Source of the DNA: Lachnospiraceae bacterium UBA7225
Lineage (GTDB): Bacteria > Bacillota > Clostridia > Lachnospirales > Lachnospiraceae
Direction: 5' to 3'
Assembly (NCBI GenBank): GCA_002473385.1
Contig: DKTR01000056.1
Location: 664-30,357 of the forward strand
Length of the DNA stretch: 29,694 nucleotides
This document shows, one piece after another, positions 1 through 6,331 of this stretch. Each line of letters begins with the position of its first letter. Positions within the stretch are counted from its first letter, which is position 1. The translations under genes were made by a program, and so were the position numbers. The notes below the pieces were generated by a model. The model was not told the origin of the DNA. It made no database searches and worked only from the letters and a program-made list of their open reading frames with translations.

Positions 1-12
1 TTGCCTATCGGC

Positions 13-41
13 ATTATAGCATATGCCATTTTTAAATGCAA
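13..41 (-). promoter_or_regulatory. Sigma-A-type promoter reading left out of the window
   Basis: On the minus strand there is TTGCAT, a 17-base spacer, then a perfect TATAAT. It lies just after the stop codon of the Cys/His-rich small protein, so it would serve a gene beyond the left edge. Sequence match only; nothing of its target gene is visible. Confidence 0.55.
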
Positions 42-44
42 TAT

Positions 45-347
45 TCAAGCAAAAAAATCTTTGTTAAGCTTGCCGTGTCCGTGCTCTCTGCGTCCGCATT
101 TTCCTTCTTTTCCATGTCCGTGCTCTCCGCGTCTGCATCCGCCTTCTTTGCCACGTCCGTGTTCTCCACGTCCATCTTCCATGCCATGCCTGTGTCCGCC
201 GCGACCTTCTTCTCCACACTCCTCTACCGGAAGTCCAAAATGCTCTTTTCCCTTCGGACAGTGAAGGTTATCAACCGGACAGTGACGGTCGCAGCACGGG
301 CATACTTCTTTTCCGTCTTTTATCGCTGTGTTACTTTCCATATTCAT
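45..347 (-). CDS. Small Cys/His/Gly-rich protein, putative metal binding
   Basis: A 100-residue protein of unknown function. Residues 16-35 hold a compact cysteine cluster (CPCCDRHCP, then HCPKG). The second half is a low-complexity tract of repeated GEHGHGKEG-like units, rich in Gly, His, Arg and Glu. Such spacing suggests zinc or another thiophilic metal, but no enzyme motif is visible. It has no signal peptide or membrane segment. The ATG lies 3 bases after the MarR stop codon, and its ribosome binding site (GGAGGAA) sits inside the last MarR codons, so the two are translationally coupled. From memory, similar CPxCxxHCP proteins occur beside MarR genes in other Clostridia; I could not verify this. 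It may be an accessory sensor or metal buffer for the exporter-MarR unit. Confidence 0.75.
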   Translation of the reverse strand: MNMESNTAIKDGKEVCPCCDRHCPVDNLHCPKGKEHFGLPVEECGEEGRGGHRHGMEDGRGEHGRGKEGGCRRGEHGHGKEGKCGRREHGHGKLNKDFFA

Positions 348-350
348 GAT

Positions 351-872
351 TTATTCCTCCAATTTCTTTTTCCACTGTTGTCTTTCTATATGCCATTGTG
401 TTAAAAGCTTTCGCAATATTTCTTTCAACTGCTCCTGCTCTTCATGAGTCAGAGAAGAAAATATTTCCTCTCCGTACTGCTTTGCATCCCTTGATTTTTC
501 AGCTTCTGCAGCCGTTTTTCCAGCTTCTGTAAGACGCAGGATCATTCTGCGCCGGTCGTTTTCATCCTTTTCTTTCACAAGAAAACCCTTTTCTTCAAGC
601 TTCGCAAGGATCTCACTGATAGATCCAGGCTCGATCCCGAGCTGCTCCTGCAGCGCTCTCTGGCTCATCTGTGGATTTTCCAGCAGAATATTCAATATAC
701 GGCTCTGTCCTCTCTGCTTCCCGCTTTTTCGCTCCGCAATATATCCGCTGCGGATCAGTAACTCCTGCAAAGATGCATCCTCTATATGAAATCCTGCCAT
801 GCGTCCATGAAAACCGCCTTTGCTATGATGTTTTCCGCATACTGAATTATCATTTTTTTCGTAATTTCTCAT
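351..872 (-). CDS. MarR-family transcriptional regulator
   Basis: A 173-residue winged-helix regulator. The DNA-binding region spans about residues 50-120: the helix SQRALQEQLGIEPGSIS, then the recognition helix SEILAKLEEKGFLV, and the wing KDENDRRRMILRLTEAG, typical of MarR. The C-terminal helices are the usual dimerisation region. An unusual N-terminal extension of about 30 residues is rich in His and Gly (KHHSKGGFHGR), echoing the His-rich protein encoded just downstream. MarR proteins generally repress efflux or stress genes until a ligand is bound. Here the promoter upstream of this gene and the one upstream of the ABC exporter share almost identical sequence, so self-control and control of the exporter are likely. 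The ligand is unknown; a metal is possible given the His-rich context. Confidence 0.9.
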   Translation of the reverse strand: MRNYEKNDNSVCGKHHSKGGFHGRMAGFHIEDASLQELLIRSGYIAERKSGKQRGQSRILNILLENPQMSQRALQEQLGIEPGSISEILAKLEEKGFLVKEKDENDRRRMILRLTEAGKTAAEAEKSRDAKQYGEEIFSSLTHEEQEQLKEILRKLLTQWHIERQQWKKKLEE

Positions 873-913
873 TTGGAATTCCTCTTTTCGTGTTTTTTCG
901 GTACCTTGGTATT

Positions 914-952
914 ATATTATCATCATCTTCTTCTTTTGTCAAGGTGCCTAAT
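914..952 (-). promoter_or_regulatory. marR promoter with overlapping operator-like site
   Basis: Minus strand: TTGACA (937-942), 17-base spacer, TAATAT (914-919). The sequence over and upstream of the -35 box (937-952, read on the plus strand as TGTCAAGGTGCCTAAT) matches the exporter promoter at 4692-4707 in 15 of 16 bases. It contains the near-palindrome AGGTGCCT. A second GGTACC core lies at 900-905, just downstream of the -10 box. Good candidates for MarR binding; binding itself is inferred. Confidence 0.7.
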
Positions 953-1013
953 TATTTTTTACCATACATTTATCGTCTATAAGCTTTTTAATCTCTCAGT
1001 CTGCAGACCAGGC

Positions 1014-2897
1014 TTAATCAAGCTGCGCGATCTCGTGATACAGGTCGGCATATCTTCCGTTTTGGGCAAGCAGTTCTTCATGTGTTCCCCGCTCCAGAAT
1101 CTGTCCCTTCTCAAGTACCATGATGGCATTGGATCTACGGACAGTTGATAGCCGGTGCGCGATTACAAAAGTCGTCCGGTCCTTCATAATGGCATCCATG
1201 CCTTCCTCAATATGGCGCTCCGTCCTCGTGTCAACGGAGCTCGTCGCTTCGTCCAGGATCAGAATCGGTGCCCTGGAGATGGCGGCCCTGGCAATGTTTA
1301 AAAGCTGCCGCTGTCCCTGGGAAAGATTGGCACCATCATGCTCCAGCATGGTATCGTAACCGTTTTCCAGATGCATAATAAACGAATGCGCAGAAGCAAT
1401 TTTCGCAGCCTGCTCCACCTCCTCATCTGTGGCCTCCAGCCGCCCATAGCGGATATTTTCCCGTACCGTCCCCGTGAAAAGATGCGTGTCCTGCAGTACC
1501 ATAGCGATATTCTGCCGCAGAAAGGAACGTTCAATTTTCTCAATCGGAATTCCGTCAATCGTAATGCTTTCGTCCTCGATATCATAAAAACGTGAAAGCA
1601 GATTGGTCACGGTCGTTTTTCCGGCACCTGTAGAACCAACGAAGGCAATCTTCTGCCCCGGCTTTGCGTACAGCGAAATATCATGCAGAATCGGTACACC
1701 CGGCCGATAACCGAAATTCACATGTGAAAGAATCACATCCCCACGAATGGTTTCTAGCTTCACAGTGTCCTGTTCTTTTGTTTCCGGCTCCTCATCCAGT
1801 ACCTGGAACACCCGCTCAGCACCTGCAAGCGCGGAAAATACATTATTCATCTGCATGGCAATTTCGTTGATCGGGCGGTTAAACTGCCGGGTATAATTGA
1901 CTGAGACCGTCAGACCGCCAAGGTCAAACCCTCTCTTCACCACCAGCACCGCGCCCGCACACGCTGTCAGCGCATAGATCACGTTGCAGAGCTGATGTGT
2001 CACCGGTCCCATAATACCCGCCTGGAATTGTGCCCGGACCTGCGTCTCCATCAGCTGCTGATTTAAATATTCAAATTCATCTGTCGCAGTCTCCTCATGA
2101 TTGAATACCTTAATGATCTTCTGTCCGGTAATCATCTCCTGTGCAAAACCGTTTAAAACCCCCAGCTTCTGCTGCTGCGCAATATAAGCCTTTCTGCCTC
2201 TTTTGATAAACCACCTGCTTATCAGTACGAGAAGCGGCGTCAGAACAATCGTCATCATACCGAGAATCGCATTCGTATATAACATCAGCAGGACGGTTCC
2301 GGCAATCGAGATTGCTCCGGAAATAATCTGCATCAGCGTTGTATTGAGCATTTCCCCGACTGCATCCACATCATTCGTAAAACGGCTCATCACATCTCCC
2401 GCCGCATGATTGTCAAAATAAGACACCGGGAGTGTCTGCAGCTTCGCATACAATTCCCCGCGCATACGCCGCAGCGAGCGCTGCGAAACATTCAGCATCA
2501 GGCGCTGCTGCAGCCACTGCGAAAAGATATTGATTGCATATACCAGTGCCAGCACGGCGATTACGCCAAAGAGACCTGACAGACGGACCGAAATGTCCGG
2601 ATCTGCCGGATCATAATAAATAAACCGGTTAATCGCCGGCCGCAGCAAATACGATGCCACCAGCGATGAAATAGAAAAAACTACCGCCGTAATCATAGCA
2701 AGAATCATGTGCCTGCGTTCTTTTCCAAGATATCGGAACAGGCGTACAACCGTATTTTTCAGATCCTTCGGTTTACCCACCGCGCCCATGGCACGCCCGC
2801 GTGATGCCTGCGGTCCTACATTCAATTCTTTTTTATTCCCTTCCACTGAAGAATGACCATATTTTTTTTGTAAACGCATTGCTTTCTCTGCATCCAT
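1014..2897 (-). CDS. ABC exporter subunit, catalytically competent half (multidrug type)
   Basis: A 627-residue fused membrane and ATPase protein. After a basic N-terminal region of about 50 residues it has six predicted membrane segments (about 60-350), then an ATPase domain: Walker A GSTGAGKTT, signature LSQGQ (about 525-529), Walker B LILDE with the catalytic Glu at about 550, and the switch His in AHR at about 581. The signature is slightly unusual (LSQGQ instead of LSGGQ). It starts 3 bases after the partner gene ends, with AAGGAGGAG as ribosome binding site. Its partner has the canonical signature but a changed Walker B Glu and switch His. That is the known pattern of heterodimeric exporters such as TM287/288, LmrCD and BmrCD. 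The exported compound is unknown; drugs, phenolics or peptides are all possible. Confidence 0.92.
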   Translation of the reverse strand: MDAEKAMRLQKKYGHSSVEGNKKELNVGPQASRGRAMGAVGKPKDLKNTVVRLFRYLGKERRHMILAMITAVVFSISSLVASYLLRPAINRFIYYDPADPDISVRLSGLFGVIAVLALVYAINIFSQWLQQRLMLNVSQRSLRRMRGELYAKLQTLPVSYFDNHAAGDVMSRFTNDVDAVGEMLNTTLMQIISGAISIAGTVLLMLYTNAILGMMTIVLTPLLVLISRWFIKRGRKAYIAQQQKLGVLNGFAQEMITGQKIIKVFNHEETATDEFEYLNQQLMETQVRAQFQAGIMGPVTHQLCNVIYALTACAGAVLVVKRGFDLGGLTVSVNYTRQFNRPINEIAMQMNNVFSALAGAERVFQVLDEEPETKEQDTVKLETIRGDVILSHVNFGYRPGVPILHDISLYAKPGQKIAFVGSTGAGKTTVTNLLSRFYDIEDESITIDGIPIEKIERSFLRQNIAMVLQDTHLFTGTVRENIRYGRLEATDEEVEQAAKIASAHSFIMHLENGYDTMLEHDGANLSQGQRQLLNIARAAISRAPILILDEATSSVDTRTERHIEEGMDAIMKDRTTFVIAHRLSTVRRSNAIMVLEKGQILERGTHEELLAQNGRYADLYHEIAQLD

Positions 2898-2900
2898 CTG

Positions 2901-4628
2901 TCACTCCTCCTTACTTACCTGTGAATAATAAATTTCCTGGTACTCCTGACAGCGCGCCAGCAGTTCCTCATGAGAACCCATATCTACGATGCCTCCATCG
3001 TCCATCACAATCAATTTATCTGCATCCATCACAGAATGGATACGCTGCGCAATGATGATTTTCGTCGTATCCTGCAGTTCCTCCCGGAAAGATTTACGGA
3101 TACAGGCATCCGTCGCTGTATCCACCGCGCTGGTGGAATCGTCCAGTATCAGTATCTTCGGATGCTTCAGCAGCGCCCGCGCAATACAGAGACGCTGCCG
3201 CTGTCCGCCGGACAGATTACTGCCGCCCTGCTCCAGTATCGTCTCGTATTTATCCGGAAATGTCTCGATAAACTCTTCCGCGTGAGCGGTTTTGCACGCC
3301 CATACAAGCTCCTCCTGACTGGCATTTTCACTGCCCCACCGAAGATTTTCCGCAATGCTCCCGGAAAACAGTGTGTTTTTCTGCAATACCACTGCTACGC
3401 CTGCGCGCAGTTTCTCCATCGACCATTCCCGCACATCTGTGCCGTCCACCAGCACGCTCCCCTCATCTGCATCATACAGACGCGGGATCAGCGAAATCAG
3501 CGTCGTTTTTCCACTTCCCGTAGAACCGATAACCCCAACCAGTTCCCCATGATGGATTTCCAGATTAATATTTTTCAGCACTTTTTCATGATTCTTCTTG
3601 AAATAGCGGAATGACACATCGCGAAATACAACATCTCCATGCTGCAGTGTTTTCTCTTTCCGGGATGCCTGCTCATCATTTAAGGTAATCTTAGCCTCCA
3701 GCACTTCCGTGATACGCCGGTCGGAAGCCGCCGCGCGCGTCCCCTGCAAAATAATATTTGCCAGGAAATTCAATGCAGTCAGAATCTGCGTCAGGTATGT
3801 AATAAACGCCGTGAGCGTGCCAACCTGCATATCCCCGATCATAATCTGCCTGCCCGCGATCCAGACCACGGCAAGCATTGTCACATTAACCGCCAGCACG
3901 GAAACCGGCTGCATCAGAATCATCATCTTCAGCGCCCGGATACTTTTCTCCATAAGCTCTTCATTAACCGAAGAAAATTTTTCCTTTTCATATTCCTCAC
4001 GCACAAACGATTTAATTACCCGCTCATTCGTGATCGTCTCGTTAATCCGGTTGTTCACGGCATCCAGACGGTTCTGCATAATTGTGTAGCGCGGTGATGC
4101 CGTCCGGATGATAACGAAAATAGTGATTGCCAGCAGTGGAATCACAATACAGATAACGGCTGCCAGCCGCGCATTCAAAGCAAAGGACATACAGATCCCG
4201 CCAATCAGCATAACCGGACTGCGGAAACAGCCGCGCATCAGCGTCTGGATAAAGTTCTGAATCTGCGTGATATCATTCGTGATACGCGTAATTAAGGAAC
4301 CGGTAGAAAAATCGTCTATGTTGGAAAACGAAAACTTCTGGATCCGCACAAACGTCTGCATACGCACATCTGCAGCAACGCGTGCGGCTCCTTTAATGGC
4401 AAAATACGCGCCGAATACTCCCCCTGCCAGCATGACAAGCGCCAGCAGAACCATATAAACACCATTTCGCAAAATATATGAAATATCACCGTTCGCGGCA
4501 CCCCTGTCAATAATGTTTGCGTTCAGATACGGCAGAATAAACTCGCCGCACGCTTCAATGATCATAAAAAAAGGACCTAAAATAAAACAATATAAATTTT
4601 TCCGGATTGCATTTCCATACTTTTTCAT
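2901..4628 (-). CDS. ABC exporter subunit, degenerate-site half (multidrug type)
   Basis: A 575-residue partner of the downstream exporter subunit: six predicted membrane segments (about 15-310), then an ATPase domain with Walker A GSTGSGKTT, signature LSGGQ and Walker B LILDD. The catalytic Glu is replaced by Asp (about residue 497), and the switch His by Gln (AQR, about 528). These substitutions mark the degenerate ATP site of a heterodimeric exporter rather than a broken gene. It is the first gene of its transcript, behind a consensus promoter with a MarR-like operator, with a GGGG ribosome binding site before the ATG. Located in the cytoplasmic membrane; substrate unknown. Confidence 0.92.
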   Translation of the reverse strand: MKKYGNAIRKNLYCFILGPFFMIIEACGEFILPYLNANIIDRGAANGDISYILRNGVYMVLLALVMLAGGVFGAYFAIKGAARVAADVRMQTFVRIQKFSFSNIDDFSTGSLITRITNDITQIQNFIQTLMRGCFRSPVMLIGGICMSFALNARLAAVICIVIPLLAITIFVIIRTASPRYTIMQNRLDAVNNRINETITNERVIKSFVREEYEKEKFSSVNEELMEKSIRALKMMILMQPVSVLAVNVTMLAVVWIAGRQIMIGDMQVGTLTAFITYLTQILTALNFLANIILQGTRAAASDRRITEVLEAKITLNDEQASRKEKTLQHGDVVFRDVSFRYFKKNHEKVLKNINLEIHHGELVGVIGSTGSGKTTLISLIPRLYDADEGSVLVDGTDVREWSMEKLRAGVAVVLQKNTLFSGSIAENLRWGSENASQEELVWACKTAHAEEFIETFPDKYETILEQGGSNLSGGQRQRLCIARALLKHPKILILDDSTSAVDTATDACIRKSFREELQDTTKIIIAQRIHSVMDADKLIVMDDGGIVDMGSHEELLARCQEYQEIYYSQVSKEE

Positions 4629-4668
4629 GTACTACCCCTGTCGCTCAAATTTCCTTCTATTTTTCCTA

Positions 4669-4707
4669 ATTATACCATTCTGCTTTTTATTTGTCAAGGT
4701 ACCTAAT
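4669..4707 (-). promoter_or_regulatory. Consensus promoter of the ABC exporter with MarR-like operator
   Basis: Minus strand: TTGACA (4692-4697), exactly 17 bases, TATAAT (4669-4674), a full consensus match. The -35 box is embedded in 4692-4707 (plus strand TGTCAAGGTACCTAAT), which holds the perfect 8-base palindrome AGGTACCT. The same block, with one change, covers the -35 box of marR. A repressor bound here would block RNA polymerase directly. Confidence 0.8.
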
Positions 4708-4777
4708 GTTTTTATTGATAGAGCCGCTAAGGAATTAAATGCAATAACAGTCAATATCATTTAAATAAACTTCTTAT

Positions 4778-4819
4778 AAAAAACAGAAGGGCTGGAAATC
4801 CATTGATTTCCAGCCTGTT
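4778..4819 (-). terminator. Intrinsic terminator after the sugar kinase gene
   Basis: On the minus strand, a stem GGCTGGAAATC / GATTTCCAGCC with an AATG loop is followed by CTTCTG and a run of six T. It lies about 20 bases beyond the kinase stop codon and separates that gene from the exporter promoter. Confidence 0.9.
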
Positions 4820-4839
4820 CCTCTTTTACAATTTATACT

Positions 4840-5748
4840 CTACTTAGCGAAATTAGTCATCGCTCCAACTTCTTCTGCCAATGGAATACTCGGAGATGCA
4901 CCACGCCTGCTTACTGCAAGTGCGCTCGCCTTTGCTGCCATCAAGAGAGCCTCCTTAGGTGTTTTCCCTTCAGCGTATGACTGTATAAAATACCCACAAA
5001 AAGTATCTCCAGCTGCTGTAGTGTCAACCGTCTTTATTGAAAACGCAGACTGATAACAAATATCCGGCCAGGCATCTTTTCCGAGATAACAGGCCCCCTG
5101 TTCTCCCAGAGTGAGTACAAACTCTGCACCTTGATATTTTTCGCATAATCCATGCAAAATATCTTCCGGTGTACCTGTCTGTATACCGGCAAGTGCCAAT
5201 CCCTCTGTTTCGTTCAAAACGAATATATCTACTTTATCCAACGGGCAGGCAAACAGGGCATCATTCACCGGCGAAGGATTTAAAATGATCTTCATTCCTT
5301 TTTCAAACGCATGTTCCATAATGCTTGCCATGCCCGATATCTCATTTTGTATCAGCAAAATATCATCCCTGTCGAAAAAAGCCAATACCTGTAATATATA
5401 GTCTTCGTCTATCCTCGCGTTCGTTCCGGAATTTACAATAATCCGGTTCTGTCCTTCTTCATTAATCTCAATGATCGCGTGCCCGCCCGGCTCCGGCAAT
5501 TCCTTCAACAATTCCGTGTGTACCCCTGCTTCATCAAGCGCTGCTTTTAATCCTGCGCCATCACATCCAATGATTCCCGCATGATACGTTTCCGCCCCTG
5601 CTTTTGCCAGTGCGACAGACTGATTCAGACCTTTTCCGCCTGGAAACTCCTGATATCCCAGTGCAAGCACAGTCTCTCCCGGACGCACAAAATTTTTCAC
5701 CTTATATACCTTATCTATATTTAGCGATCCAAAATTAAGTATCTTCAT
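4840..5748 (-). CDS. Ribokinase-like PfkB-family sugar kinase
   Basis: A 302-residue cytoplasmic kinase of normal ribokinase length. Visible PfkB signatures are the sugar-binding GGKGLNQSVALAKAG motif (about 38-52), an NPSP segment near 157, an NETE motif in the ATP-binding half, and TTAAGDTFCGYF, whose Asp (about 248) is the expected catalytic base. It would phosphorylate a pentose or related sugar, such as ribose or deoxyribose, using ATP. The exact sugar cannot be read from sequence. It begins 20 bases after the GH78 remnant and shares that promoter; a strong terminator follows. Sugars brought in by the nearby CUT2 transporters are plausible substrates, though the gene is separately transcribed. 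The start is supported by GGGAG upstream of the ATG. Confidence 0.85.
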   Translation of the reverse strand: MKILNFGSLNIDKVYKVKNFVRPGETVLALGYQEFPGGKGLNQSVALAKAGAETYHAGIIGCDGAGLKAALDEAGVHTELLKELPEPGGHAIIEINEEGQNRIIVNSGTNARIDEDYILQVLAFFDRDDILLIQNEISGMASIMEHAFEKGMKIILNPSPVNDALFACPLDKVDIFVLNETEGLALAGIQTGTPEDILHGLCEKYQGAEFVLTLGEQGACYLGKDAWPDICYQSAFSIKTVDTTAAGDTFCGYFIQSYAEGKTPKEALLMAAKASALAVSRRGASPSIPLAEEVGAMTNFAK

Positions 5749-5768
5749 TGTTTTTTCTCCCAGACTTT

Positions 5769-6169
5769 CTACAGTTCAAATTTCCATATTCCTTCGTTCA
5801 TTTTCCGATGTAAAAATTTCCCTTCCGGGAGAAACTCCTCCTGAAATTCTTCCTGCTTCCTGTATAAAACCATTCTGAAACAGTACTTCCGCAGAAACGG
5901 AGCTGTATCACTGATTGCACCGGTAATCTTTCCCTGCGTGTCCCGGATATCGCCCGTCCACTTCCGATACAGCACCGGCAGGCGATAATTATAGAGTGCA
6001 CACTCATTCCGGACAGTCATGTCATTCAGCCACCCCACCCTTTCAGCCCTCTGCGGACAGTCTGTGGGCAAGCCATATAAATTGCTCCGCTCTGTACATA
6101 GCGGAATTCATGATAAGTAAACCGGGGTTCAAACACCTCTGTACCATTGCCCTTTAAATAAAAGTATTC
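5769..6169 (-). pseudogene. Decayed GH78 alpha-L-rhamnosidase remnant
   Basis: Two out-of-frame pieces of an alpha-L-rhamnosidase remain. Bases 6169-6092 translate to a segment ending EVFEPRFTYHEFRYVQ, the conserved beta-domain block that precedes the catalytic domain. Bases 6071-5895, in another frame, encode PTDCPQRAERVGWLND, the GH78 hallmark, then a segment ending ISDTAPF. In intact enzymes I expect several tens of residues between these blocks; here they are about 20 bases apart. The first frame stops soon after the junction. The last 40 codons look unlike the middle of the family and may be the original C-terminus. A full enzyme is about 700-1000 residues, so most of the gene is gone. 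A 100-codon frame starting at TTG (6071) could still be translated, but it lacks most of the catalytic domain. Confidence 0.8.
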
Positions 6170-6182
6170 GTTACATTTCTTT

Positions 6183-6211
6183 ATTATGAATCAAAAGAAC
6201 AGGCTTGTCAA
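6183..6211 (-). promoter_or_regulatory. Sigma-A promoter upstream of the GH78 remnant and sugar kinase
   Basis: Minus strand: TTGACA (6206-6211), 17-base spacer, CATAAT (6183-6188). Start of transcription would be near 6175, directly before the surviving GH78 sequence. The promoter therefore now mainly serves the sugar kinase. Confidence 0.65.
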
Positions 6212-6275
6212 TAACAGAGAAAAACAAGAGATGTACAGAGGTCTGCCGTTATCATTCCCCTGGGCGATATATGAC

Positions 6276-6319
6276 AAGCGGGGCGTAATCAGGCTTTTTC
6301 GCCTGTTACACCCCGCTTT
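6276..6319 (-). terminator. Long hairpin after the permuted GH3 gene
   Basis: An almost fully paired stem: AAGCGGGGCGTAA-CAGGC on one arm and GCCTG-TTACACCCCGCTT on the other, around a short TTTTTC loop. It begins about 12 bases after the GH3 stop codon. On the minus strand no strong T-run follows, so it may act as a weak terminator or as a 3'-end stabilising hairpin. Confidence 0.6.
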
Positions 6320-6331
6320 CCAGATATAGTT

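Noticed and set aside
999..1008. Palindrome GTCTGCAGAC after the exporter gene as a terminator
   Set aside because: The stem is only five base pairs, has no loop and no T-run follows.
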